Positions 11,152 through 23,393 are shown, numbered from the stretch's first letter. The stretch is DNA of 64,000 nucleotides from Pleurostoma richardsiae (GCA_030052745.1 JANBVO010000008.1:434001-498000), one strand, 5' to 3'. Numbers and translations are program-made. Notes: generated from the letters alone by a model not told the origin.

Positions 11152-12198
11152 GGTCGCGGTGTCTCTGGGGTGCGACTCCTTCAGGGAAGGCTTCTCTGCT
11201 CGTATTCAGCACAAAAAGTCGGTTCGGTTCGGCTGAGCCGGATCAGTGTCGGCGAAGGGTTCTTTCGGCAGGGAGGCGCTTGTCGAGGTTTGATGCTGAC
11301 TGTCTGTGTTTGGAAATGCGACGGAGCACAGACTGACAAGCCGACTGAAGGGCGGTATCACAGATTCGAGATGGCGGTTGTGAGTGGAAATCCCGTGGAG
11401 AACCTGCGGTTCTGCTGGGTTGGGTCGTTTGGGCGTTGTTTTCTTTGTGGCTGCGAGGGTGACACGGAGTGTGAGGATGACTTTTTGCCGTAACAGGCAC
11501 CGCCCCGCGAAATTACGTCGGTTGGGTCGTCACTTTTTTCAGCTGCCAGCTTTGTTTGGCTTTGGGCTGCGCCGGCGTCATTACGCGTGCAGCAGCCTCA
11601 CGCTCACAACTTGAATATTCACTTTTCAGGTTTATCACTTCACATGTGAGGCTGCGAGATCCTGTTATTTTCTCGCGAACATCTTGTCAAAATAAAGGCA
11701 TCTCAAGATATCTACCTACCTAGGTACTCAGTGTAACCAGATATGACAAAAGCCTTTCGCATTCCTAGCATTGGGTCCTCCAAAACGGCACAAGCGAGTT
11801 CTATTTACTCGAGTAGCATCCAACTCATGCCATCGACAGTTGCTCAGATTAATGAGCCCACAGGTCGATGAAGCATACAAGGGATAGTGTATGAGCCTGC
11901 CTTTGTATGTAGGTGTCACAGTATTACGTGGTAACATCTGTCTTTGACAGCAGAGTTCCACAGCGTGCGGTCTAGCATCTCTCATTTCATATCAAAATCG
12001 TGAATTGGGCTCAAAGGATGTTGTGTTCCTGATGCAAGAATATCTCCGACCTCAGATATGAATAGAAGGATGAACATTTCTCGTTGACTGCAAGAATCAT
12101 CCATGCCGCATTAGCCTTCCTAGACATTCCAATCCTCAAGAGAACTCCTCTCCGTCTCTTCCCTCTCGACCTCTGTGTTTAGGTAGGAAAACACTCCT
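11152..12198. other. Intergenic region upstream of the J-protein gene
   Basis: The region holds the 5' flank of the J-protein gene and the 3' flank of the epimerase/reductase gene. A CTACCTACCTAGGTAC block at about 11,712-11,727 belongs to the dispersed palindromic motif seen across the window. No coding sequence is supportable. Confidence 0.4.
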
Positions 12199-13177
12199 CT
12201 ATTGGACGCCGGCAGCCTTCATCCGCTCGAAGCACAGCTTGTACGCCTCGTGGACCTCGGGGATCTCGTAGCCGTACTCCTTGAGCTTGGTGGTCAGCTT
12301 GGTGGTGTCGAGCTTGCAGTTGCTGCGGCCGGCCTTGATGACCTTGGCCTGCTCCTCGAGCGTGAAGTTCTTCCAGGCGAAGGAGGGGCGCACGATGTCG
12401 CGGAACAGCGCCAGCACCTCATTGTGGGAGATAGCGCCCGGGTTGGTGAAGTTGTAGATGCCCGTCTCGCTGTGCTCGGCCAGCAGGATCGACGCGGGCA
12501 GCAGGTCGTGCAAGATGGTGTTGCTGTTGGGGATGTCGACCACGCGCTCGTACTTGGAGATCTTGGTAACGAAGTTGCGCGAGTGCAGGTCGTCGGAGAC
12601 GGGCATGCGCAAGCGCAGGATGAGGCAGTTCTTGTAGTACTTCATGACCTGTTTCGGGCGCGGAGGTGTCAGCAATCATGTTCCCCATCACTCAGACTAG
12701 TTGTGTCTGCCGTACCTCCTCAACGTGGGCCTTGGTCTCCGAGTAGAAGCTGCCGGCGAAGTTGGCCTTGTCGGTCTCGAGGTAGCCGGGGCCGCCCCAG
12801 GGGTGGGCGTCGTCGTACTCGTAGATGCAGCCGGTGGCGAAGACGGTGCAGTGGACGCCCTTGAGGAAGCAGCAGTCGGTCAGGTTGAGGGCGCCGATGA
12901 CGTTGGAGCGCACGGTCTCCTCCTTGTGGTCCTCGCACCAGTCGACGTTGGGCCGGCCCGTGCTGCCGGCGCAGTTGAGGACGTGCGTGGGCTTGACGCG
13001 GTCCAGCTCGGCCAGCACCTGCTCGCGGTTCTCCATGCGCACCGTCGTGGTCGACACCTCCTTGCCCTGCGACTCGAGGATGCTCTTCAGGTGGCCGGCG
13101 ACCCAGCCCTCGCCGCCCCAGATCAGGAAGCGGTTGGGCTTGGTGCCATTAGTGCCGTTGGTGCCGTTGGTAGCCAT
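12199..13177 (-). CDS. NDP-4-keto-6-deoxyglucose 3,5-epimerase/4-reductase (UDP-rhamnose-type synthase)
   Basis: Exons 13177-12716 and 12648-12199 encode 303 residues of a short-chain dehydrogenase-type, RmlD-like protein. The Rossmann loop is GGEGWVAG (residues 21-28), a Gly-x-Gly-x-x-x-Gly variant seen in plant UER1 and fungal ER enzymes. The catalytic pair is in YSETK (Tyr145, Lys149), and ATGCIYE (114-120) carries the upstream active-site strand. The enzyme converts UDP-4-keto-6-deoxyglucose to a 6-deoxy-4-keto or rhamnose-type sugar nucleotide in the cytosol, after a 4,6-dehydratase that is not in this window. Botrytis bcER is the best-known fungal relative. An in-frame upstream start at 13,381 would add a non-conserved leader, so 13,177 (MATNGTNG) is preferred. 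The intron is 67 nt. Confidence 0.9.
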
Positions 13178-15391
13178 TGTTGTGGTGGATTGAGCCTCGG
13201 CGTTGGTGAGGATGTCAGAGAATGAACGTGGCGGGGTCGTCGATAAAACGAGCGGCGGGGTATCAGGGGCAGAGAAAGCAGGCAGAGAGCACGGTGACAG
13301 ACAACGATAGACAGAAGATGCAGACAGGGGATGCGCAAAGTGCGGCTGCTGTCGTCTTCTTGTATCAGGGCTTGGAGACAATTAATTGTAAGCAGGTGTG
13401 GCGAGAGGGAAGACGGCCGAGTCAGGGTCTGGGGGGATGCGGTGTGGAATATATTTCCCGGGCGGCGGACACGAAACTAGGGATGGGGGAGGCTGAATCC
13501 GGAACCCCTTGGTGCAGCACTTAGCAGCAGTAGAGCCGGACTATTGTCACCTTACCTAAGGGAGGGGGAGAAGACGCCACGAATGCCCACGCTAATACAC
13601 AACTACCTACCTACATATTACGGGCAGCCAGACAGACAGAGAGGCATAGAGACATGCAGAGAGGAGGAGGATCACAGACAGGGGGCAGCCGAGACAGCAC
13701 GGTGATGATCTGCAGCCGCTGCAGAGGTGCAGTCACCTCGGTCACTCTGGTGGTGTGGCTTCTCTGCAGGTGGACTTGCGGTGTGGAAACGGCATACCTG
13801 ATGCTGAATCTGACGCTGAACAGCCAGTCAGTTGCCTTGGCCAAGCAGTCAAGCAGACTCTCGCTTGCGACTCTCACTGCAAGCGAGATATGTGACAGAT
13901 GTGACACTGCAAATCCGTTGTTCGAGTTACGGGAGTCTAAGACACTCATCCGTCCAAGTACCCCATCTTCATTCCATCAATCCTCGCCACGGCAACCCCA
14001 GCCAGGTAGCTGCTGCTGACTTTCCATTTTACTGCATATGTACCATTCGTGATTAATAATGGCTGAGCCTCCGGCGTGTCGTGTCTTTTGACCGTGTTGG
14101 GCGGGATCAAAGTTCGTATTGCCCGCGGTACGAGGTGGCTGCTCTCATCACTCTTTTTCTCAAGGTTGGCGTCAGCAATAGAGGTACCTAGGTACCTACC
14201 TGCAGGCTATAAATTAATGGCACCAGAACGTGTGGGCGATAGATACAATGTGACAATTGGGGCCACTCACTATCTGAGTTTGTGGCGGCAACGAAGAAAG
14301 CATTGAAACATTGGAGTAATGGGCGACAGGATAGATTACACCACGCCAAGCAGCTCCTTTCGATCTGTACGAGCTTGCCCGTTGAATCAAAAGGGTCACC
14401 GTGTCAAACAACTGACGAAAACTGATTGATGCAAGACTGTCGGCCTTGAATGCTGGCTTGCTTGGTTGCTCTTGCTCGTCGAGCTTACTATGTATGGTAC
14501 AAACATACTTTTGCAGTGACTGTGCCCCTCACTGCTCTTGCACAGGCTTCGACGTGATACAGAGACAGACTGCTTTGGCATTTCCCCTGAAGTGACGAGA
14601 GTTTATCTAAGAGAGCTTCACCAAACCAATACCTGGTGTGGGGAATTGACCAATCAGATGACGCTCTCGGCGATATGAAAGCCCGACCGACCCCTGATGA
14701 GCTTTGCCGTCACCCCCCTGGGGCCTGGGCGGTGAGGGGTCTCTTTAGGCGACACCAATTGACTGGGCGCTGCCCCTTGCGCAAAGCGGGGTTCGCTGTG
14801 CAGTGACGAGTGGACGTGGTTGGTTGGACACCACACACACACAGCAGCAGCACTGCATCCCGGATGTACGATCAACCCACCACTGCATATCCGCACCAGT
14901 CAGCCGGATAAAGCTGACGAGGAGAGTCAATCCACATCTGCAGTGACTACCCTGCCTGCCTACATATATGTAGGTACCTTATATATATGTGTGGTCACTG
15001 CGTCCAGCTCATCAGTCCTACCTACCTTGTATCTTGCTGCTGCTCTCCGCCTTAAATCGCACGGTTTGGCGCCCGCTGAGCCTCATCTCTGCCCCGTCAA
15101 CGCAATTTCAACTCGCCCGCCCGATAAGCCTCTTAGCCTAAAGGAAGCAAGCCAAGCCCAGGGTTCAATCAAGTCCAGGCCCAGGCATCGACAACCGGGA
15201 TCTTGGGGGTGTCAGCAAAAACTCCGTTCTAAAACTCCGTTCGACAACCAACTGCAATTGACCTTCAGTTCCTTCACCGCTCGCCTGCTCGAATCCTCAA
15301 ATCCTCCTTCGCCTGATAAAATACCCTCTTGCCTGCCTCGCCCACACGCCACTCCCTCGTCGAGCAGCCACTTCTGCTCCAGACCGCCAAG
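13178..15391. other. Long divergent intergenic region with dispersed palindromes
   Basis: The region separates the epimerase/reductase (-) and squalene synthase (+) starts. It carries several copies of the TAGGTACC-type motif (about 13,602-13,614, 14,182-14,200, 14,955-14,980) and TATATATGT runs near 14,962 and 14,980. I find no sterol-response element by eye and no gene. Confidence 0.4.
14182..14200. repeat. TAGGTACC-type palindromic block
   Basis: The bases read AGGTACCTAGGTACCTACC, two overlapping copies of the self-complementary AGGTACCT core. It is one of many such blocks dispersed between genes in this window. Confidence 0.6.
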
Positions 15392-17118
15392 ATGGGCGTA
15401 GCTAAGCAGGTCCTCTACTTCATGTTCCACCCGAACCAGCTTCGGTCGGTCATACAATGGTGCGCTCTCGCTGCCCTCTCCCATCCCTCTGCGCTCTTCC
15501 TTTTACGCATGCGCCCGCTAACAGCCTCGCAGGAAGGTCTGGCACGAGCCCGTCCACAAGCGCGACCCCAGCAAGGAGACCCCGACCGAGAAGGCATGCT
15601 ACCACTATCTCGACCTGACGTCGCGCAGCTTCTCGGCCGTCATCCAGGAGCTCAACCCGGAGCTGCTCATGCCCATCACGATCTTCTACCTTGTCCTGCG
15701 CGGCCTCGACACCATCGAGGACGACATGACCATTGACATCAAGACCAAGGAGCCGCTGCTGCGCAACTTCCACGAGGTGCTGGAGAAGGACGGCTGGACC
15801 TTCAACGGCAACGGCCCCAACGAGAAGGACCGCGAGCTGCTGGTGCACTTTGACAATGTCATCGCCGAGTTCAAGAAGACCAAGAAGGAGTACGCCGAGA
15901 TCATCAGGGACATCGCCATCAAGATGGAGAACGGCATGGCAGACTATGCGGTCGCCGCCGAGAAGGACAGCAATGGCGGCGGCGTCGAGACTGTGGCGGA
16001 CTACGAGCTGTACTGCCACTACGTCGCAGGCCTGGTCGGCGAGGGACTTACGCGACTGTTCGTCGAGGGGAAGCTGGCCAACCCAGCGCTGCTGGAGCGC
16101 ATGGAACTGACCGAGTCCATGGGCCAGTTCCTGCAGAAGACCAACATCATCCGCGACGTGCACGAGGACCACCTGGACGGCCGGTCGTTCTGGCCCAAGG
16201 AGATATGGGGAAAGTACGTCGACAACTACGCCGACCTATTCAAGAAGGAGAACCGGGAGAAGGCGCTCCACTGCTCCTCGGAGCTGGTGCTCAACGCGCT
16301 CAAGCACGCGGACGAGTGCCTGTTCTACATGGCGGGCATCCGCGACCAGTCTGTCTTCAACTTCGTCGCCATCCCGCAGTCCATGGCCATCGCGACCCTC
16401 GAGCTCGTGTTCCGCAATCCGGACATCTTCGAGAAGCACATCAAGATCACAAAGGGCGATGCCTGCCAGCTCATGCTCGAGTCCACCCAGAACCTGCGCG
16501 TCGTGTGCGACGCCTTCAGGCGGTACGCCAGGCGGATACATCAGAAGAACGACCCCAGGGACCCGAACTTTATGGCAATCAGCATACAGTGCGCAAAGGT
16601 ACGCCCGCTCCCGCGTCCTTGTCTCGCCTGGAAACTCGCTAAGCTAACGTGCCGGCTACAGATCGAGCAGTTCATCGAGGGCATCTTCCCCACGCAGAAT
16701 ATCAAGGAGATAACGGCCGCGCAGGAGCTCAAGAAAAAGGAGGAAGGCCCGGGCATGGACACGTCGGAGACGCTGTTCCTGATTCTGGCGGTGCTGATCG
16801 TATTGTTCGTCGTGGGAGGGTTGATGGTGCGTATTTCTCCTATTCCTGTGCCCCTTTCTTATGCCCTTTGGTTGCAGCTGGAAGTTGGTCTCCACCCACC
16901 ACCCCGGGTGCAAGCCCCACATCTGCGGCTACTTGGCTTCAACCCAGAAATTTTTCTGGTCTCTTTTCTAACATCTCCCTCCTCCAAAGATTGGACTGGC
17001 CTGGTTCATGGGCGCCCGCTTCGACAAAGTCTTCGAGAGCATCAGCGAGGCGAAGTGGTTCCCGACCGACTCGGCAGGAACGGCGGCGCCGGCACCGATC
17101 GCACACGAGGAGTTGTAA
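15392..17118 (+). CDS. ERG9: Squalene synthase (farnesyl-diphosphate farnesyltransferase)
   Basis: Four exons (15392-15459, 15533-16598, 16662-16826, 16990-17118) encode 475 residues. The enzyme couples two farnesyl diphosphates head-to-head and reduces the product with NADPH to squalene, the committed step of ergosterol synthesis at the ER. Both Asp-rich substrate/Mg motifs are present: DTIEDD at residues 82-87 and DVHED at 231-235. The conserved FCAIPQ-type segment appears here as [17 protein letters not shown]. The C-terminus has the expected hydrophobic anchor, [18 protein letters not shown], and this anchor is split by the last intron so that [11 protein letters not shown] continues it. 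Introns are 73, 63 and 163 nt. Length and architecture are those of fungal Erg9, and I see no truncation. Confidence 0.97.
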
Positions 17119-18065
17119 CGATAGCGAACGTTTTATGTTTTTCCAATGCGGAGGGATGGTAGGAGGCCGCGACATGCGAGAGAGGCGCAAGGGTGCGCCA
17201 GCACATCAACGCGCGAGGCTCAGAGGTATGAAATAGTGGCCGGACGGGAACGCCTTCCCCTCTGGCCAGCTAGGAGATTTTATGCCGGCACTTGCGCGGC
17301 ATGGTTTGTTGTGCTATACTAACCATTTTTATCTAATACATCCCATTCTGCGTCTTCTCTCTCCCGGCTCCTCTGCTCTCGATGACTGATTTGATGGGCA
17401 CCATCCCACGCTTCTTGAGAAGCGGAATCGATTACATTCATCATCCTCGTTCGGATCCTTGAGTTGAGCATTGCACCTCTATGCCCGAGAGACGCAAGAA
17501 ACAAGCACGGATGTCAAATTGCAATCCTGTCGACTCCCAATGACTGCGGTTGTGCCGAAGATGTGCTGATACCAAACCCATGACGCAAGCAGCCTGGAAT
17601 CCGGGCACGCCCCCAGCGGACCTCTTCATCCCTCCCAAGGTGGTCTTCTGTGGGTGGATTGCAAACATTTTTCATGTCTATGTGGCAGTTGCTAGCTAGA
17701 CAGCTAGGATTACATCGCCGCTGGCAGGAGATTGATGGTAGGCGTGAGACTTGGTTGACCATTCTCTTGCGTCACCCGTATAGTTACGTATATGCGTCTC
17801 TTGATATATACAGCTAGCGGTTGGTCTTGAATCCATAGCCGAAACCTGTTTAGAGCGCGGCCGTTTTTCGCTTCCACAGAACCCATTAACTCCATAGATG
17901 TTCGTATCATCAACAGAAAAGACTAAGATGGCAAGAAAAAATGATATATGTGCAAACTGGACAAGGGCCACTCTCCTTCCCGACCCTTGACCATCTTTAT
18001 ACATGCCAGCCTACCAGCCCCTTGCTGAACACTCCCTCGAACCGACGAAATCCAACCCTCTTCCA
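17119..18065. other. Convergent intergenic region
   Basis: This is 947 bp between the stop codons of squalene synthase (+) and the subtilase (-). It is relatively AT-rich and has no supportable gene, hairpin terminator or repeat beyond presumed 3' UTRs. Confidence 0.4.
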
Positions 18066-18415
18066 TCAGAGATTCCCATTGTTTGCAATGAGACTCGTCG
18101 TGCCCCTGACGTTCCTCCTCACCGACGCGCCCGTCGCGCCCGCCAGCTCCGTGATCCGGTCCGCCACGGCGTCCACGTCCGAGATGCCCTCCAGCGCCAT
18201 CAGGTACGCCGCCAGGCCCGCGACGTGCGGGCTGGCCATGCTCGTGCCGGACAGCGTCTCGGTGCCGTTGTCGCTGGTGATGCCCACGCTCTGGACGTCG
18301 ACCCCGGGCGCGAATACGTCGACCACCGAGCCGAAGTTGCTGAAGGACGCCTTGGCGTCGGTGGTCTGGTTGATGGCGCCCACGGTGATGGCGCCCGTGG
18401 CGGACGCGGGGCTGT

Positions 18416-18446
<31 letters not shown>

Positions 18447-19421
18447 CGCCACGACGGGCACCACGCCCGCGGCGCGGATTGCGTTGATGGCCGCGTTGAC
18501 GGCGCTGGAGCGGCTGCCGCCCAGGGACATGTTCATCACCGCCTTGCCGGAGCGGCCGGTGGCGCTGGCGTTCTGGGCGACTTGACTGGTGGTCAGCTTG
18601 GGGTGTCAAACAGGGTAGATGGTGGTCGGTGGCCCCGAGCTGGGAGACGTACCGAAGTTCATGCCGGAAATGACGCCGGAGTTGGTGCCGGCGCCGTCCG
18701 CGTCAAGGACCTTGACGCCCACCAGGCTCACCTTCTTGGCCACGCCGAAGGTTTTGCCGCCGATAGTGCCCGCGACGTGGCTCCCGTGGCCGTTCTCGTC
18801 GGTGTCGACGTCGTTGACGAAGTTAGCCGCGAACGTCGCCCGGCCCTCAAACTCGCTGTGCGTCACGCGGATGCCCGTGTCGACTATGTACGCCGTGATG
18901 CCCTCCCCGGCCGAGTCGTCGAACACGTAGGTGCTGGCCCCGCGCGCCGCGTTGCTCAGCCGGATCAACCCTGTCGGCGCATCGGTTTGCGTCTCTGTCG
19001 CGAGCGCCTGCACGCGCGCGTCCGCCTCGATATAGGAGACCTCATCTGCGGCCATGATCTCCATCATGGTGGCATCCTCCGCCTCGAGGGACATGGCCCG
19101 CCACTGGTTGATGGAGAACATGTTGACCGTACGGGAGAGCGCGCGGTTGTCGATAGGCGAGCGCTTGCCAATGTTGCGCTTGGAGACGGTCTGCATCACG
19201 GAGTTCATGTGCGTCTCGATCGCCTCGGTAGAGAACGAACTGTTGTACACGACGATATACCGGTTCGCGACGACATTCTTCGCATCCGGGTTAGAGACGG
19301 GGACGCCCAAGAATTGGCTCTTGCGGCCCCGCGGGTCCGGCGCTGGGTCCGCTGCCGGTAAGGCGGCCGTCAGGGAGAAGAGAAGCGCAAGGCTAGCAAG
19401 AAAGGAAGTGAGGCGAGCCAT
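18066..19421 (-). CDS. Secreted subtilisin-like serine protease (S8, proteinase K type)
   Basis: Exons 19421-18653 and 18580-18066 encode a 427-residue preproenzyme. Residues 1-20 form a signal peptide (hydrophobic core [13 protein letters not shown]). An inhibitor-I9 propeptide runs from RYIVVYN (about 54) to [12 protein letters not shown] (about 139). The catalytic triad is complete: Asp181 in YIVDTG, His212 in [10 protein letters not shown] and Ser370 in SGTSMASPH, with the oxyanion Asn304 in AAGNEN. Splicing gives GMNFVAQNA at the junction, which fits the family. The mature enzyme would be an extracellular or vacuolar endopeptidase of about 29 kDa, with no C-terminal extension. The 5' flank on its strand is strongly pyrimidine-rich. 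An insect- or plant-colonising role cannot be inferred from this gene alone. Confidence 0.95.
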
Positions 19422-21475
19422 TGTGGTTGAGGCTCAGAAGTCGAGGCAGAAGATCAAAGACAGGTGACGAGGAAGCGGAAAGGGGTTAAGATAGGAGCTG
19501 AGCGAGACTAGCTCACAGCAGCCTTCAAAGCAGAGAACGCTTGAATAAGGAGCGAATGTAGTAAGAGAGCGAAAGGTGCCCGTTTCCAGCTACTATGGTA
19601 GAGGCACGGCAAGAGAACGGAAGGGGCAAGAAGTAGAGAAGATGGATGAGAGGAAGAGAAACCAAGACGACGAAGACGACGACGACACTGGGAACCGGGA
19701 CGAAGAAAACAAACAATAGAAGCAGAACTGGAGAAAACAGACCAGAAGCGACGGCATTGAGAAGATAAACCTGAATCCCACTGAGAAGCAGTGTAACAAT
19801 CAATACACAAAAGGAGGCGGCTGCTATTTCCAGACCAGCCTGCCAAGCTCACCGGGGGTTTTAGGTAGAACCTGGGGCTCATCACCAGCTGCTTTGGGCG
19901 GTGTTGTAATGCTAAGCTAGAGGATGTTTTCTTGGCTCTGTATGGTCTGGGCGGGGCTTGGTTTGGGAACCGTAGAAAGGGGAAGAGGACGCGCAGCCTC
20001 TGGTGCCAAGTCAAACAGGATCCTGGACAAGAAACTCCTACTCTTCGCACGCCCAAATGAGCTTTCCGCCAGCGAAGGGCGGCGCATCGCGGTGCGCCCG
20101 AACAGAGGCTTCGGTTAGCGAACGGCCTCAAGAAACGGAGGAAGAAGTAAGAGTGTCTCAAGAGCAGTCGCCGAGAGACAGCGGTTCTGGTGGTCCTTGG
20201 ACTTGTAGAATGCCTTCCGTCCCTATCCGGGGCCGTGTTGGGAACCCGGCCAGCAACGCCGCCCGTTTAGCAGCGGCAAAGGTCTGCTTTACCCAGCGGC
20301 TCGACGGAGTCGTGACACGAGATCGACCCGCGCCCTCCTGAGGCGCTACGATCTCGGAAGCACGAGCTCGACATGGCGGGATGCGATCTGATTCGGCAAA
20401 GAAGCCATCAACAGGCCGCCCTGAATAAGCTGGACGCGAAATTGAGCCTCATGCAAAGAGCGGGTGCTCCCGACCAATAGACCATCGAGGCGGGCGGGCA
20501 AGAGAAGTCAATACCAACGTCGATGATGCTTCCCGCCGACGGGGGCATCCAGCATCCAACGGCGTTTGCTGACGACGCACCATGGCCATCAAGCATATGC
20601 GGTCGACTCGCGGTTTCTGATCTTCCGCCAGGATCAACGCGGAGGCCAGGCCCCTGTCCGTTAAGCTCCGAACAAAACCATGCAAGAGGCGTGCCGATTG
20701 GAGGCTTCAACGCATTTGAGCGATCCCAAATCCGCCCATTCTGCAAATTGAAGGGGCCGTTGTCTTGGGCGCGGAGGCATTGATGGATCTAGAACACGGG
20801 GGTGCCCGGCCAGAGCTTAGGACTGTGGGGGAGGCGCTTAGCCCGCACGCAAGATTTCAGATCACTTGGTATTATCACGTGATTGACAGTAACGCCTTCA
20901 CAGCATAGCTGCGTAGGTGCCTACCTAAGTGTAGGTGTCTTAAATGATTGAATTTGAAGTTGAAGCTGGGCATGCCATCACCACTACTTAACCAGACATT
21001 ATCCAAGGCTCGTAAGGGACTGTACATAGACGGAAAGCGGCCTACAAACCCAACCATCTTTGAGTCGAGTCCTCTGCACCCGTGGTTAGCATCGAGACTC
21101 GGGAGAGCTTTCCAGCAGGGAGCAGCTATGCGCTTGTTCGGATAACTCAACGTTTCAGGTCATACGAGCAACTAGATTCTGGGTTCAGAGGCAATTAAGT
21201 GACTTGAAAGTCTTAACTTACGCGGGTATTAACATAAAAGCAGGGAAAGTGGCTGTTGGGGTTCCCTTGATGAGATGCCCCTGCTAGTTATACAAGTTCC
21301 AGCTCGTAACCTCGACGACTGGATATCTAACACTGTCTTCACTGGACAGATACGGTTTTCCTTTATATGGCCTCCGGTACTACCAGTTTCAATGGTTTTC
21401 CCATGTTATTCACTATTTTTCTCCCTGTTTCTGCCCTGATGAGTACAGACGCCAGACCCTGCCACCACTCTCTTC
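19422..21475. promoter_or_regulatory. Subtilase upstream region and intergenic space
   Basis: The region lies between the subtilase start (-) and the 3' end of the transporter (-). About 19,440-19,740 is purine-rich on + (pyrimidine-rich on the subtilase strand), consistent with a promoter or leader. A GTAGGTGCCTACCTAAG block of the dispersed motif lies at about 20,912-20,928. A 217-codon frame on the minus strand (19,508-20,161) is compositionally biased and unconvincing. No gene is called. Confidence 0.4.
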
Positions 21476-23096
21476 TCAAAAGCGGTACCTGAACCCATAC
21501 GTCTTCCAGTCTGTCACGTCCTCGTAGTCCTCGGACTGGAACTCAATCTCCCGTAGCGCCTGGTCCGTCTCGCCAGATTTGTGCCCGATCTCAATGACCT
21601 TGCCTCCCGCAACGGCTCCTGAAGCGCCAGCGCTGCCCTGGATACCCTCCTCCCTGACCCGCTTATGGTTCAGCCACTGCAGGTAGAAGCGGAACACCGT
21701 GCACAGGACAATGGTGAGAGCTGGGCAGGTCATGACCGCCTTGAAGGCGGTCGAGTACGTCGGCGCCTCGGACGCCTTAAAGAGCTGGGGCCCGCCGATG
21801 TTGCCGGCGCAGTAGATGATGTAGAAGATGGCCACCATGGTCATCTTCTTCGTGACACCCTTGTAGTTCGTCTGGATCATCGACATCATGAGGGGCACGG
21901 GCGCGAAGGTCGTTTGGATCAGAAAATACGCGAAGAGTTGGACACCTTTCGAGACGTGCGCTCTCTGGTAGATGATGGCACCACCTACGAGGACTGGGAT
22001 GACGGAGATGATGATCATCAGGCAGTGGACGTTTCGGAAACGGCCAGCGAACCAGCCTGTGATGGCGATGGACAAGGCCGCGATCAGTTCAGAGGGGATG
22101 GTCAACAGGGTCGTGTCAAGCGAGGAATATCCAATCCCCTTGATGACGAGGTTGGCGAAGCTCTGAAGCCCACCTGAAGGAAGCTGTACGCAGAGCAGTA
22201 TGGCCACGATGAACCATGTCTTCGGGTCGATCAGGCACTCGACGACCTGATCCCACTTCCAAGGGGCTTTCTCGGTGCGACCAGTTCCGGCCAGGACAAC
22301 ACGGTCGGTCGCGAACTGGCGTTCTTCCTCGGACAAGAACTTGGCCTCGGAGATGCTATCGGGGAGCAGGAACCAGATGCAGCCGGCCCAGATCACGGTC
22401 AGGATGCCGAGGATGATGTACATCCACCGCCAGGGATGCAGGGGATGCGATATATGGCCCACGCCGTACGCGAAGAGCGCAGCAATGAGGGCACCGATTG
22501 AGTTCCCCGTAAACCAGAGACTGGTACGCTTAGGGACTTGGTCGCGAGTGTACCAAGTTGACGTGATGCTATGGCAGAGTCAGTCATGGTGAGGGGCGAT
22601 GAAGAGCGCAACACACTTACTAGATAAATGCCGGGTTGACAATAGCTTCCCCAACGCCCAAGAAAAATCGGTTAGCTGCCAGCCCTCCGAAGCTGGTGCA
22701 AGCGGCAGTCAATCCCACGATAATTCCCCAGATGAGGGTATTCAAAGTGAGGTACTTGGCGATGGGAAGCCGAGAGCACAACCACGCAGACGGGCCCATC
22801 CAGAACAGGTAGCCAAAGTAGAAGATGCTTGATGACCAGCTGTAGTCCTGGCCGACTAAATCCTACAGTTTCAGTTGTTAGCAACTATCGGCAGGGTTGC
22901 TTAACTCCACAACTGGAGAACTCACCAGGTCATCTTCCAGGCCAAACACAGATGCGCTGGACAGAATACCCTTGTCCATGTAGAAGAAGACACACGTTCC
23001 GAAGAGTACCGGGATGAGACGGAAATCCACCTTTCGCACTATCCTGCGACCCATGGTCGCGGACGTGGGATCAGCCTCTTGCGCCGGTTCCGCCAT
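21476..23096 (-). CDS. MFS transporter, allantoate permease/Dal5-type anion:cation symporter
   Basis: Exons 23096-22926, 22862-22621 and 22568-21476 encode 501 residues. The frame runs from RKVDFRLIPVLFG (start of TM1) through FYMDKGILSSASVFGL, LVGQDYSWSSSIFYFGYLFW and the cytosolic loop signature GVGEAIVNPAFI to a hydrophilic tail. About 12 membrane segments can be traced. The motifs and order are those of the Dal5/Tna1/Vht1-like ACS family, which imports allantoate, ureidosuccinate, nicotinate or related organic anions at the plasma membrane. The substrate cannot be fixed from sequence. The gene diverges from the deaminase-like gene across 776 bp containing three GATA-factor sites, which suggests nitrogen-source control. 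The start at 23,096 (MAEPAQEAD) is preferred over an in-frame ATG 16 codons upstream. Confidence 0.92.
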
Positions 23097-23283
23097 CTTT
23101 CGCTGGAATAGAAACCAGAGTCTGTAGATGCCAACTTTGATCAACTGAGTATAGAAGGGAACTCAGCTGGGTTCCGCTCTCTTGCGCATCAAGTCATGCA
23201 TGACCGGGGAAGGAACCGCCTATTTCATATCCCCGGAGTCCACAAGACTGAGCCAGCAGCAACTGATCCATTGCCCGATTTGC

Positions 23284-23289
23284 CTATCT
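23284..23289 (-). promoter_or_regulatory. HGATAR (GATA-factor) site
   Basis: CTATCT on + is AGATAG on -, matching the AreA/Nit2 HGATAR consensus. It is one of three such sites clustered in the divergent promoter. Confidence 0.4.
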
Positions 23290-23320
23290 GAAGGATCAAG
23301 ATCCGCTCTCTAAGCTCTAG

Positions 23321-23326
23321 TGATAA
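23321..23326 (+). promoter_or_regulatory. HGATAR (GATA-factor) site
   Basis: TGATAA, followed by G, is a strong AreA/Nit2-type site. It lies 225 bp from the transporter start codon. Confidence 0.45.
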
Positions 23327-23387
23327 GCTGTAGTGTCTCTGTCGCCGGTCTAGCCCGGAGGAATCTTACCAATGAGACGCCTGGCCG

Positions 23388-23393
23388 TTATCT
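23388..23393 (-). promoter_or_regulatory. HGATAR (GATA-factor) site
   Basis: TTATCT on + is AGATAA on -, the third HGATAR match within 110 bp of the divergent promoter. Confidence 0.45.

Noticed and set aside
11152-11640. Heat-shock elements upstream of the J-protein gene
   Set aside because: TTC/GAA triplets occur but with 3-nt rather than 2-nt spacing, so they do not form a proper HSE.
13178-13381. In-frame upstream start for the epimerase/reductase
   Set aside because: The added 68 residues are not conserved and look like a 5' UTR. MATNGTNG at 13,177 is a better family start.
19508-20161. 217-codon minus-strand frame upstream of the subtilase
   Set aside because: It is made of Ser/Leu/Arg-rich sequence from a CT-rich promoter tract. 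No domain is present and no conserved start was seen.
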